From positions 1 through 64,000 of the forward strand of contig CAVQVN010000004.1 of NCBI GenBank assembly GCA_963717135.1: a DNA stretch of 64,000 nucleotides, written 5' to 3'. This DNA is from UBA4744 sp963717135. GTDB lineage: Bacteria > Actinomycetota > Acidimicrobiia > Spongiisociales > UBA4744. The translations under genes and the position numbers were made by a program. The notes beneath the pieces are model-generated. The model did no database searches and was not told where the DNA came from. It saw only the letters and a list, made by a program, of their open reading frames with translations. This document shows, piece after piece, positions 1 through 9,576 of the stretch (position 1 is its first letter; the number at the start of each line of letters is the position of its first letter).

Positions 1-1012
1 TGATCTCAATCCCGGTGACAGATCGAGCGCCGAACACCAGGCTCGTCCAGATATCGCGACCTCCGCCCGGACCAATGATGAGTGTCTTGGAATCCTCGGG
101 CAAGAGCCAGTGGCCGAGGGCGGACACGTCGTACCGGAGGTACTCCACATCCTCCCTCGAGTCCGGAAGCGATCAGCGGGATCCCGCCCACACGTCGATG
201 TCCATGCGCAATGAAGGCACGGGTACAACATCCACTGCCTGGCTCAAACCCCAATCAACCTGTGGTTCGTCGTACACGGCCACCCGCGGTTGCCGAGTCC
301 CACTCACTGAAGAGGCTCGGCCGAATCGGGCCGTCTTCCCCGTACTGAATATCGAGGATCGGTTGAACGGCCTGGACTGTCAGAATGCCCACCGCCACAG
401 AAAGGAGAGCCAGCGTCATTCGGCGCATCTTCGGAGTTGCGATGTATCCGAGAGCACCGAGCAATGACAAGACGGCGGCACCGAGCATCGGCCCCGGTCC
501 TCCGAAAACACCCCAGCGCGGGAATGAAGAGGAGGCATCCGCCGGCGGCACCGAGGAGGTCCGCGGCATACACCCTGGTGATCGATTCCGAGTATCGAGA
601 TATGGCGATGGTCAAGTACAGGCCGCCTGCAAAAAAGGGTGCGGTCCCGACAAGAATGGCGAACATCAGCAGGAGGAAGTTGTTCTTCATCCCGGCGACA
701 CCCAGCGGGGTGTACAGGTAGAGAACCATCAACAACACGCTCAACCCTGCAAAAGCAAAGGCAGAGAACACCAACAAGTTAGGGGTAGGCACAACTTTGA
801 GGCGTTGTTGGGCGGCGTAAACAAAAACCCCGCTGGCGCCCAAGCCGAGGAGAGCTAAGGAGATGGCAAAGAAGGCAAAGTGGTACCAGGTGGTGACGGA
901 GAGCAGACGGGTAAGGCCCAGCTCGAGCATGAGAATTCCACCAGAAACGGCAGCGATATCCAAAAAGATGCCGAAGGCGTGGTGTCGATTGTGTTGAGTC
1001 GTTGTCGGTCAT
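1..1012 (-). pseudogene. Spermidine synthase-like membrane protein (copy 1), frameshifted and cut by the window edge
   Basis: The ATG at 1012 begins MTDNDSTQ. The reading then continues in other frames as a multi-pass membrane segment (about 304-963 and 255-569), with the motif YAADLLGAAGG typical of the membrane half of spermidine-synthase-like fusions. A SAM/aminopropyl-transferase type Rossmann motif, LIIGPGGGRD, follows at about 56-85, and the gene leaves the window at base 1. At least four frame changes are needed. The first lies at a run of five T and the second at a GGGG run (minus strand), near 970 and 510. Real decay and sequencing error cannot be told apart here. A polyamine role is not assured, because many proteins with this architecture are uncharacterised. 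The gene is a paralogue of its upstream neighbour at 1238-3269. Confidence 0.6.
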
Positions 1013-1237
1013 CTTTGAAAAAGGGTTGCGTGCCGGGTCATCGTCACATCATCGCCCGGTCTGAAGCTGCTGAGCATAGGGTTCATTCCCAGCTGCAGCG
1101 CCAACGTAACCCAACGGCGTTCCCTTTGCGCCGAACCCGTCAAGACCGAAACGCTCTCGATAGGGCTGGTAGACGGTTCGAATGTCGACGACCCCCGACG
1201 ACTTCCGGCCCCGCCCGGGGTCGAGGTCGAGCTGGAA

Positions 1238-3269
1238 CTAGCCGGCGGTCCTCACAGGGACCTGTTTGTGGCCGAAGAAGAAGGCCAGACCATACAGAAG
1301 CCCGGCGAAGATCACGAGTGATCGATACCCGACGATCAGAGCTGCGTACTCCAAGACGCCGCCCACCATGGCACCGAGCAGGTTGGCTCCGAACGCGATC
1401 GTGGAAGAACCCACATCCTTGAATCGCTGCGCAAAAACCACGTTGGCCAGGAAGATCGGAGCAAAGGCAAGCACCGTGGCAGCAACACAAACCGGACCGG
1501 ACCGGACAGCGTCAGCAGAGCAGACTGCGGGATCATCCAGGCCACCGCCAGCGTCACGAAGAGAAACAGCGTACAGAATGCCCGGTTTCGGGAGTCGCAC
1601 CCGTCGAGCGACCTCGACGGCCGCCAGCACGGCCAGAAGGATCCCGGCGAAGACCAGCGAGTTGACGAACCAGGTGGTCCCGAACAGCAGCGCGAAACGT
1701 ACAACGTTCATTGTTTCGAGCAACAGGAAAGCGACGCCCATGAAGAACAGGTCCGTGTAGTTCCGCATCTTCCGAGCTTTCCGGCCGAGATACGAACGAA
1801 CAACCAAGAGACCAAGAGGATCAGCCCAAGTGCGAACAGGTGGTAGCCGGGAATCTGGTTGTTCCGCAGATAGAGAAACGGGTGGTCGTCGGTCACGACG
1901 CTCCCATCCCCGGTTGCAGAAGACAGGGTTGCCGGCGGGATGCAGTCGATGGAGACGGTCCCTTGACCCGACATGATCAGGGCCAGGCCGCCCACAGTCC
2001 CAACCTCCTCTACGCAGGGAGATTGTTCGAAAGCCACGTGCACCATCCCGGCGAGCCGTTCGATCAGCCACTCCTCTCGGAAGAAGTTGTACATCGCGAA
2101 CACTCCGTCGGGCTTGAGCAAGTGCCTCGCCTGACGAAACGCCTCTTCGGTGAAGAGATAGCTCTCCAGACGAAGCGACGACTGGCCGGACACCAGGGTC
2201 AGCGAGTCGGGCAGAGTGAAGAGGATGAGGTCGTAGCGACGCTCGGTCCGCTGCATGAAAGCTCTGCCGTCATCAACAACGACCGAGACGCGGGGGATCG
2301 TCGTACGGTCGATCGGGGTGCTCCAGGCGCCCTATTTCATAGAGCCGTGGATCGATCTCAACGGCATCGATGCGGCCGGCTCCCTGACTCAAAGCGATCG
2401 CTACGTCGCTGCCGGTACCGGCACCGACTATCAGCACGTCGTCAAGCCTCAGCTCTGCCGCCCACTCGTAGGGCAGGAAGTAGATCGGCTCGACTTCGCG
2501 GCGAGTCTCGACCGGAAACGGCCGCTTGATGGGGAATCCCGTTCACGTTGATACCGACGGCGCCCGTGGCAGCACCCGTCCCGTACCGCTCGGTGACCTT
2601 GTAATAGGGCGACCAACTCGTCAAGGGAGCCAGTGATTCCAGCAGCAGGGCGAACACAATCACGGCGACCGCCATCACTTGAATGATGCCGAGAGACGGC
2701 CGGACAAGCACGAGAAGTAATACTCCGACGACCACGCCCCAGACGACCGGCGGAGCGTGAGCAAAAGAAAGAAGCGAGAAGGCAATAACGCCACCAATGC
2801 TTCCGATCAAGTCCAGGCGATATGCCTCCAGGCTCTCAAAGCGTGCAAAGGTTCGAGCGACTCCTTCTCCGATCATCGCCATAACCGCCGAAACCGCTAG
2901 GAAGATGGCCGGCAGCATCAGCCATACGGGCAGACCGCTTGGTTCAAAGCTGCCGAAGTAGATGAGTTCTGAGCCGGACCGGTCGATCTGGACAGGAAAC
3001 AAAAGTACAAAGGCCACCAACACGGCCAATCCGACCGGGGTCCACTTGAAGGTATCGATCGGCGCCCGTGCTCTCAAGAAACCGACACCGATCCCCAGGA
3101 AACTGCCGAGCAGGACGAAGTTCGAGAAGTAGGAGAGATAGACGACATTCGATCCCGTCCAGCGGATGAGGGCCAGCTCCACGAAGAGCATCAGGAAACT
3201 GAGCAGCACCAGGCGAACCCTGAGGCCCTGCATCGTTGAGGTCGAATCGCTGTCTGAATGAGTCACCAC
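1238..3269 (-). pseudogene. Spermidine synthase-like membrane protein (copy 2), several frameshifts
   Basis: From the start at 3269 an intact membrane domain of about 250 residues contains the DLIGSIGG motif between hydrophobic segments. After a frame change near 2532 a SAM-binding stretch appears (VLIVGAGTGSDVA, then DAVEIDPRLYEIG). After another change near 2315 it continues as VVVDDGRAFMQ and RRYDLILFTLPDSL. Further frame changes near 1790 and 1590 lead into a C-terminal membrane domain ending at the TAG at 1238. Removing one C from the CCCC at 2532 and one C from the CCCCC near 2317 restores the two best-defined joins. The whole product would be roughly 670 residues: membrane domain, spermidine-synthase-like catalytic domain, membrane domain. 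The substrate is unknown. Confidence 0.65.
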
Positions 3270-3629
3270 AAGTTCCCGTGTAGCCGTGCTGATCTATCCG
3301 TCGACACTTCGACCGCCGAACCTTAGGCCCGCTGGCATGGACTCATGCATGACGTCCGATCGGACAAGAGTCGGAATGCCCATCCCGAAAACTCGTCTTG
3401 TCGTTCAACGGCTCCGCAGCGGAAGCGACGTCAGGGGCGCGGATGATCCTGCTCAGGATTTGTTCACCGTCTGCCGATGGGATTGGTGCGCTGGGCCGGG
3501 AGGGGACTTCAACGGGTTCGCCTGCCCGAAGACCCTCCCAGGCCCGGCAGGAAGCCGCCCCGCACAACGCAGCAACGCTTCCTCGACCGCTACCTCCCTG
3601 GTCCAATCCGATCCGTGAACCTCAAAACC
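3270..3629. other. Intergenic region without a convincing gene
   Basis: These 360 bases lie between the start of copy 2 of the spermidine-synthase-like gene and the stop of the next minus-strand gene. Short open frames on both strands (3343-3606 minus, 3398-3649 plus) have arginine- and proline-rich compositions typical of chance frames in GC-rich DNA. No tRNA, terminator or repeat was recognised. Because neighbouring genes are broken by indels, a small damaged gene cannot be excluded. Confidence 0.4.
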
Positions 3630-5039
3630 CTAATCAAGGGAAAGCATGAAGAGACTCGCTGCCCGATCAACTGCCACCAGAGACCACTCCTCCGAGGTTT
3701 CGAGCGCCTGGACAAGTGGTCGACTCGTGTCAGCCAGCACGCAATCGACGCCGAATTCCTCCAGAGCAACCAGCGAATCCCCCTCCAACAACGTTCGCTG
3801 AAGCTCGATTCTCTCGGACCCGTAGAGATCGTTTCGTCCGTCCTGAGATACTCGTACCTCCGGCCATCGGGTTGCGATCAGGTACCCACCGTGGGCGTAC
3901 TCATTCAGCAAACGACAACCTGCGGGTATCTCCTCGGCAGCCACAACCGGGAACCGACTCGGTTCAGGCCGGCCAAGCACTCCAAATCCACTTGTCGATT
4001 GAATGGCCACCACGACCCCGGCAATCCACACACCCAACACGATCGGCACGGTCCGCGGAGCCGCCCAAGCCTTGAGCCTGCCGACCTGTAGTGAGCTGAG
4101 CCCGATGGCAATCTCCGGTGCGGTTATGACCGCCGCGAGCGGGGCATTGCGAATGGCCAGCACGGTCGCCACAGTGAGGGCGATGATCGGAAGCACAGCC
4201 TCCCACTTGCGCCAGCGACCGCTGACCACCATGCCAATGATGCCCAGAGCCGGAACCACCAAGAAGAGCCAGTCACGCGAATCGCCCAGGTCCAGGGATC
4301 GCCATTCGTTGATCGTCACCGAAACCGACGGCACGTACAGACGCGTTCGTGTATCCGCGCCAAAGGAGCGGGCTGACGAGCCCCGCTAGAGCAGCTCCCC
4401 CGGCGACCTTCAGCGGAGTCAGAAGAGTGCGCCGATCAAGCGCGTAGCCGAGCGCCAGCAAGCCGACCACGCCGACACCGACAATGAAGACACCGTGCAG
4501 GTTCGCCCATAATGCTGTGACAACAGAGGTCACGATCAATGCTGGAGTCGAGCCACGCAAAGCCGAGCGAGTCGTCATCACCACGACCGGCAACAGCACG
4601 AAACTGAACAGTTGCGGTCTCTCGACAACGAAAGGTTCAGCGAAGTACACGGCGAGGGCTGCGGCAGTCACCGCCGACCATGGACCCGCCCCGCTCCGGC
4701 GGCTCATGACATAAACAACAAGGCCGATCAACACCATGAATGTCGGCCTGAGAAGAGCGACTAAGGGCAGCCCTCCGATCTTCTCAACCACCGCAAGGAA
4801 GGCATCGCTGAGCCATCCGTTCGGCTGCCAGACCTCACCTGCTGCCGTCCATGAGAATGGATCGACGCGCGGTATCGCTTTCCGCTCGAGAATCAGGCGA
4901 CCCGTTGCAAGGTGCCACCAGGTGTCAGCTGTCGTAGATGGTTCCCACCTTGCGCAAAGCTTGAAAACGCGAGAGCTGGGATCAGCAGCGCCACAGCCCG
5001 CCAGTCGGAGGCGGGAGTCGGTTCGCCGGATTTTGACAT
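3630..5039 (-). pseudogene. GT-C-type membrane glycosyltransferase-like protein, two frameshifts
   Basis: The protein starts MSKSGEPTPASDWRAVALLI (ATG at 5039). After a frame change near 4925 it continues with DTWWHLATGRLI and VDPFSW and a WQPNGWLSDAF segment. This is a first-loop pattern found in dolichyl-phosphate-mannose-dependent GT-C enzymes and related hypothetical membrane proteins. About eight hydrophobic segments follow. A second frame change near 4370 joins to SVTINEWRSLDLGD and a soluble C-terminal domain of about 120 residues ending at 3630. The intended product would be about 470 residues. The role is inferred: transfer of a sugar from a lipid carrier at the outer membrane face, perhaps in cell-surface glycan assembly. 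The neighbouring GT87-like gene points the same way. Acceptor and donor are not readable from the sequence. Confidence 0.5.
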
Positions 5040-5234
5040 TCGGGCATTGTGCCAGCCGGGTCGGCAATACTCCACGATCGCCTTCGGCCGCTGCTCTCCA
5101 ACCCTCGAATAACACCGAACCGTAGGTACCGTTCGTGTTGACAGCGGTCACCGACCACACCGAACCAGTCCCACCTGCCGCATCCCCCACTCCCCCGGCC
5201 GGGACGGTTCCTCTCCCGGGAAGGTGGCCGCTGT

Positions 5235-6378
5235 CTATACCTCTGCCGGCTCTGCGCCCCGCCGGTCGCCCAATCGTTTGAGAGCCACCACGAACAGGGC
5301 AACGAGACCGTACGTCGGAACGAAAGAAACAATGACGCTGGGAAGTTCGGCTCCGAATACGACCGGGCCCCAGAAACCCAGCGAAGCAACCAGACCGAAC
5401 AGCCACCAGCGATCGGCCGACACTCTGACATCCAACCGGGCTCCGACGATGATCACCGCCGGTATGGCGAGCACCAGGTAGTTGAGCCAGGACAGCGGCG
5501 ACAAGAGAAGGGCGGCGGCGGTGCCTGCCACCCATACCTGATCGGGCCCAACGGCGTGCCGCACGTACAGGGGTACCAGGACGGCCGCCCCCAGCCCGGT
5601 GAGCACCCACCCGAGGGTTACCGAGGACAGGGCCGTCCCGAAGGACAGAAGTGAGTAGTTGCCCAAGGCGCCATACCAACGGGTCGAAGAGCCGACTACC
5701 TCGGTGGCGAAGTCCGCAACGTTCGACCAACCGAGCACTGCCAGGCTCGCCATGCCGACGACCACGACCGTGGCGGCTCCGGTGACCATTCCCACCCGGG
5801 TACGGCGCCGGGCCAGCCCGATCAGCCACATACCGGGGAACAGTTTCAAGGCCGTCGCCAGACCCCACCACACCCCGGCGGCCTCGGAGTTGCGGCGGCG
5901 CAGTGCCCGCCATCCGAGAAAGCCGAGAAGCAGCACCAGGCTCTCGACATGGTTGCGGATGATCAGAAACCGGAAACTGGTAGTGATCAAAGCGGCGCCG
6001 GCCAAGACCAAGCCCAGCTCGGGAGGGAACCCGAGTTCCCGAGCGGTGAGATAAACGACGGTCAACAAGATCACCACAGACAAGCCGGCCAGGAGCAACC
6101 AGGCGGTGTCATAGGGAAGCAAGCTGAGCGGTGCCACCAGTATCACCGTGGGAGGTGGATCGGCCGGGTAGGCGTCGTAACCGGCCACGCCGAATCGTTG
6201 CTCGACTTCAGTCTCGAGCGGCCCGTAGACCGGTCGGCCCTCGAAGAGGCGTTCTCCCCCCAGGTAGTAGTTGGGAAAATCCGGGCGAGCAGAGCTCTCC
6301 AGCGACTTGCGGGGCTTCCCGGGCGAAAAACACTCCAAACAGCACCACCGCCACTGCAGCCACGACCAAGAAGCCCAT
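5235..6378 (-). CDS. GT87/DUF2029-like polyprenol-phosphate mannosyltransferase, N-terminal frameshift
   Basis: The main frame encodes about ten membrane segments. Near the start it has the block ARPDFPNYYLGGERLFEG followed by YDAYPADPPPTVILVAPLS, which is characteristic of GT87 (DUF2029) enzymes. These transfer mannose or arabinose-like sugars from polyprenyl-phosphate donors outside the membrane, for instance in actinobacterial lipomannan. The first membrane helix (MGFLVVAAVAVVLFGVFF) sits in another frame, so I place the start at 6378, four bases after the trpA stop, with a frame change near 6300. The C-terminus is intact. Sugar and acceptor are unknown. The gene probably follows trpA on the same transcript. 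Confidence 0.6.
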
Positions 6379-6382
6379 CGCT

Positions 6383-7183
6383 TCACCGCAACGCTCCGGC
6401 GAAATCACCCACAGCCCTTCCGACCTCGGCAATGGCAGTGGACTCGTCGGCCGCCTCCAGCACCCGCCGAACCAGGGCCGATCCGACGATGATCCCGTCC
6501 GCCCGCCCGGCCAGGGCTCGCGCCTGCTCTGGGGTGGAAATCCCCACGCCCATCACCAGGGGCGTATCCGTGATGTCTCGGATCCGGGCGGCCAGATCCT
6601 GGGCACGGTCACTGGACCGCCGTCTCTCCCCGGTCACTCCCAAATCGGCGATGCCGTAGATGAACACCGGGCGGGCCGCCGCGATCGCCTCCAGACGAGC
6701 ACGGCCGGCGGTGGGGGCGGCGAACAACACCATCCCCAAACCGGTTGCCTCGATTGGTCCCTGGATGGCCGCGGCCTCTTCCAGGGGCAAGTCGGCCACG
6801 ATCACTCCGGAAGCGCCGGCTTCCCGGCACCGCCGGGCGAATACCTCGGGACCGATCCGGAAGATCGGGTTGGCGTAGGTCATCACCAGGACCGGCTTGC
6901 CCGTCCGGGCGACCACCGCGGCAACGATCTCGAATCCGGCGTCAACGGTGGTTCCCCCGGCCAGAGCCCGGAGGTTGCCGGATTGAATCGTCGGGCCGTC
7001 CATCATCGGGTCCGAGTAGGGAATGCCTACCTCGAACGCGTCCGCTCCCGACGCGGCCATCGCCTCGAAGAGATCGGCGCTGGTGGTCAACGTCGGCAGC
7101 CCGGCGGTCATGAACGGCAGCAGGGCAGTCCGACCCGATGAACGCCCGTCGGCGAACAGCTGCTCGAGCCGCTCGCGGCTCAC
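6383..7183 (-). CDS. trpA: Tryptophan synthase alpha chain
   Basis: TrpA cleaves indole-3-glycerol phosphate to indole and glyceraldehyde 3-phosphate and passes indole to TrpB through the alpha-beta tunnel. The 266-residue product has the usual TIM-barrel length. The catalytic pair is visible: Glu51 in FEVGIPYSDP and Asp62 in MMDGPTIQSG, matching Glu49 and Asp60 of E. coli. The phosphate-binding region GVGISTPEQ followed by DGIIVGSALV is present. The start is a GTG at 7183 whose last two bases lie in the trpB stop TGA (GTGA overlap), so the two genes are translationally coupled. The frame is intact, unlike its neighbours. Confidence 0.95.
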   Translation of the reverse strand: MSRERLEQLFADGRSSGRTALLPFMTAGLPTLTTSADLFEAMAASGADAFEVGIPYSDPMMDGPTIQSGNLRALAGGTTVDAGFEIVAAVVARTGKPVLVMTYANPIFRIGPEVFARRCREAGASGVIVADLPLEEAAAIQGPIEATGLGMVLFAAPTAGRARLEAIAAARPVFIYGIADLGVTGERRRSSDRAQDLAARIRDITDTPLVMGVGISTPEQARALAGRADGIIVGSALVRRVLEAADESTAIAEVGRAVGDFAGALR

Positions 7184-8350
7184 GGCGCCCTCTTGGCCAA
7201 CTGCTCAACGTCTTTGTCGCCCCGACCGGACAAATTGACCAGCACGGTCTTGCCGGCCAGCGCCGGGGCTTCCCGGACTATCCAGGCGATGGCGTGGGCC
7301 GACTCGAGGGCCGGGATGATGCCTTCGGTGCGGGTCAGCAGTTCCAGGGCGGCCACCGCCTCGTCGTCGGTGGCCGACTCATACCGGGCGAGGCCCGATT
7401 GGGAAAAAAAGGCGTGCTCGGGTCCCACCCCCGGATAATCGAGCCCGGCCGAGATCGAGTGCGCTTCCAGCACTTGACCTTCGTCGTCTTGCAGGAGATA
7501 CGTCCTGGTTCCGTGCAAGATGCCCGGGGTCCCGGCCCCGATCGATGCCCCATGGTGCCCAGACTCGATACCGAACCCGGCCGCCTCGACACCGACCAGC
7601 TCGGGACCCAGCCCGGCAAACGGATAGAAGATCCCGATGGCGTTGGAACCGCCCCCGACACAGGCCACCACGTAGTCGGGCATCAGACCGTCCAGTTGCA
7701 CCAGGGCTTCCTCCCCGATGACCTTCTGGAACTCGCGGACCATCCACGGGAACGGATGGGGCCCGACCACCGACCCGATGACGTAATGGGTGGTCTCAAC
7801 GGTGCGAACCCAGTCCCGCATAGCTTCGCTGACGGCGTCCTTGAGCGTCCCCGCTCCCGAGGTGACCGGAATGACCCGGGCGTCGAGCATCTCCATGCGG
7901 CGGACGTTGAGCGCCTGCCGCTCCATGTCCACCTCACCCATGTAGACGTCACATTCCAACCCGAAATAGGCAGCCGCGGTGGCGGTTGCCACTCCGTGCT
8001 GACCGGCCCCGGTTTCGGCGATCACCCGGGGCTTGCCCATGTCGCGAGCGAGCATCACCTGGCCAATGGCGTTGTTGATCTTGTGGGCGCCGGTGTGGGC
8101 GAGGTCCTCACGCTTGAGAAGGATTCTGACTCCCAATTGCTCCGAAAGGCGGGCTGCTTCGTGCAGCGGCGTGGGGCGACCGACGAAGTCTCGCAATACC
8201 CGCCGGTACTCCTCCGACAAAGCGATCGTCCGCCCAGGCCTTCTCGAAAGCCGCGGTCAGCTCGTCGAGCGCCGGAATCAGCGTCTCCGGAGCGAACCGG
8301 CCACCAAACTCGCCAAAACGTCCCTGGTCGTCTGGTCTCTCCATCTTCAT
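7180..8350 (-). CDS. trpB: Tryptophan synthase beta chain, with one frameshift
   Basis: TrpB joins indole and serine using pyridoxal phosphate. Most of the protein reads in one frame (7180-8220). It shows the PLP lysine in HTGAHKINNAIGQ, the ETGAGQHGVA motif, and the phosphate-binding GGGSNAIG. The N-terminal 43 residues (MKMERPDDQGRFGEFGGRFA and onward) lie in a second frame starting at the ATG at 8350. The two frames meet near 8222-8228, where dropping one T from a TTT run restores EKAWADDRLSEEYRRVLRD, a normal TrpB sequence. A one-base sequence error is therefore the simplest reading. The ATG overlaps the trpF stop (ATGA). Confidence 0.9.
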
Positions 8351-8949
8351 TCCGCAAGTGCCCTCTCCACGTAGGCCCGGATGCGCTCCGGGTCTTTCAC
8401 ACCGGGGGCGGACTCTAGACCTGAGGAGGCGTCCACCCCCCACGGAGCCACCCGACGGATCGCTTCGGCGACGTTGTCCGGCCCCAATCCGCCGGCCAGC
8501 ACAAAGGGGCGGGCCGGGTCCGGGATCTTGTCCCAATCGAACGTTTCCCCCGTCCCTCCATGGATGCCGGCCCGGTAGGTATCGAGAAGCGGGATCTGGC
8601 CCTCCCCGACCATGCTCAGATCGATCGAGCCCCGAACCGAGACGGGATGGAGCACAAAGAGGCCGGCAGCCTGCGCCGCCCGGGCGGCGGCTTGCCGGTG
8701 AGCTCCGTGTGGTTGGACTCCTCCGACTCCGGTGGCCGCCACCGCGGCCAGCAATTCGGAAGGCTCGAGATCCACGGTGACGATCACCGTCATGATGGGC
8801 ACATCGCAGGCCAGGGCGGCCGCCTGAGACACGGTGATCCGACGTGGGGAATCAGGTGCCAGCACGAAACCCACGGCACTGGCACCGGCCTCCACGGCGG
8901 TTTCGACGTCCGCGCGGTGCCGCAGGCCGCAGACCTTTACCCACGTCAT
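8347..8949 (-). CDS. trpF: Phosphoribosylanthranilate isomerase
   Basis: TrpF converts N-(5-phosphoribosyl)anthranilate to the ribulose form in tryptophan synthesis. From the ATG at 8949 (MTWVKVCGLRHRADV) the product has 200 residues, the usual length. The catalytic cysteine lies in KVCGLR and the catalytic aspartate in GVDASSGLE. Phosphate-binding segments LAGGLGPDNVAEAI and DASSGLESAPGVKD are present. GVQPHG replaces the more common VQLHG. A GAGGGAC Shine-Dalgarno-like stretch precedes the ATG, and earlier in-frame starts lack one. This is the first gene of a trpF-trpB-trpA run. The region upstream is shared with the divergent pilin gene. Confidence 0.93.
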   Translation of the reverse strand: MTWVKVCGLRHRADVETAVEAGASAVGFVLAPDSPRRITVSQAAALACDVPIMTVIVTVDLEPSELLAAVAATGVGGVQPHGAHRQAAARAAQAAGLFVLHPVSVRGSIDLSMVGEGQIPLLDTYRAGIHGGTGETFDWDKIPDPARPFVLAGGLGPDNVAEAIRRVAPWGVDASSGLESAPGVKDPERIRAYVERALAE

Positions 8950-9054
8950 TGTGTATTCATGTCCCTCGAGGCGGATACCGACAACGCCGGTTCCTCGGCT
9001 GGGTTCGCGGAGCGTACCACCGTCCCGGCGTCGAAGAAGCCCCGCTGAGCGACC

Positions 9055-9170
9055 TAAGGGCGACAAGCCGCACTTGTTGCGGTTCGCAAAGGCGGCGGGG
9101 CAAGTCTAAACAGTGTCGGTGCAAGGACCCAGGGGAGAGGTCGGATCGTGGAGGCCGGTCTGAGGGACAT
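9055..9170 (+). ncRNA. Possible structured leader of the pilin gene, faintly like a c-di-GMP-I riboswitch
   Basis: The leader upstream of the pilin contains a CCGCA-CTTGT-TGCGG hairpin (9068-9082). It is followed by TTCGCAAAGGC and later TCTAAACAG. These segments resemble, in order and spacing, parts of the GEMM-I (cyclic-di-GMP-I) riboswitch core, and that riboswitch class controls type IV pilin genes elsewhere. The canonical GCAAA before the first helix and a clear third helix were not found, so this is only a lead. Confidence 0.2.
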
Positions 9171-9247
9171 GGGTCGCCCGACCGATGAAGGTCCAGCCCA
9201 TGGTGCCGATGCTCACTAGGATAGCCGAGCCTGTAGGAGGGTTGCCT

Positions 9248-9442
9248 GTGTTGACAGTTATTGGTGAGTTGGCCGCTCGCTGGGAGTCCTTCAAGGACGA
9301 GCGTGGCGCCAGCATGGTTGAGTACGCACTGCTGGTCGTGATGATCGCGATCATCGCGATTGCTGGCGTACTCAACCTTCGCCGGCGATCAGGTCTCCTG
9401 AGACCTTCAGCGAAATCGGCAGCGCCACTCGGAACTCCTTAG
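9248..9442 (+). CDS. Flp/Fap-type pilin, C-terminus disturbed
   Basis: The frame from a GTG at 9248, six bases after an AGGAGGG ribosome-binding site (9235-9241), encodes a short protein. It has the Flp pilin signature: a charged leader, then ERGASMVEYALLVVMIAIIA, with Glu at position 5 after the presumed prepilin cleavage site. Flp pilins build Tad-type adhesive pili. After IAIAGV the frame turns into an arginine-rich tail. Reading the other frames gives TFAGDQVS, then ETFSEIGSA, then LGTP and a stop, which looks like a normal pilin tail. Three small indels would therefore be needed within about 60 bases. No tad secretion genes are in the window. A strong terminator follows at 9467. Confidence 0.7.
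   Translation: MLTVIGELAARWESFKDERGASMVEYALLVVMIAIIAIAGVLNLRRRSGLLRPSAKSAAPLGTP
9316..9377. repeat. 12-base perfect inverted repeat inside the pilin gene
   Basis: GGTTGAGTACGC at 9316-9327 is repeated as its exact reverse complement GCGTACTCAACC at 9366-9377, with 38 bases between. The left arm encodes the conserved MVEYA of the pilin. The right arm lies exactly where the pilin reading frame breaks. The repeat may mark an inversion, a fold-back or an assembly fault. Confidence 0.7.
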
Positions 9443-9466
9443 TTCATCCGACACGAGCAAACGATC

Positions 9467-9501
9467 AAGAGGGACCACCATTCATAGGTGGTCCCTCTTT
9501 T
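9467..9501 (+). terminator. Rho-independent terminator after the pilin gene
   Basis: A perfect 13-base stem (AAGAGGGACCACC, 9467-9479, pairing with GGTGGTCCCTCTT, 9487-9499) with a 7-base loop is followed by further T bases. It stands 25 bases after the pilin stop. It may also stop minus-strand transcripts coming from trpC, because the A-rich left arm becomes a T-rich tail on that strand. Confidence 0.85.
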
Positions 9502-9576
9502 GAGGCATGGAGACCGTGCTCAGAAAAGGCCGGGGCTGACAAGGCCGGCAAAGACCGCGTCAGACCTTGACCCAAG

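Noticed and set aside
3343..3649. Short open frames in the gap between copy 2 of the spermidine-synthase-like gene and the GT-C-like gene
   Set aside because: Compositions are Arg/Pro/Ser-rich, starts lack ribosome-binding sites, and both strands are open over the same DNA, as expected by chance in GC-rich sequence.
5040..5234. Possible small gene between the two glycosyltransferase-like genes
   Set aside because: The open frames are short, frame-shifted relative to each other and without a start signal. The region may be damaged, but no product can be supported.
4273..5913. A 546-residue minus-strand open frame spanning two genes
   Set aside because: Only the last third is real protein (part of the GT-C-like product). 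The rest is out-of-frame GT87-like gene and intergenic DNA.
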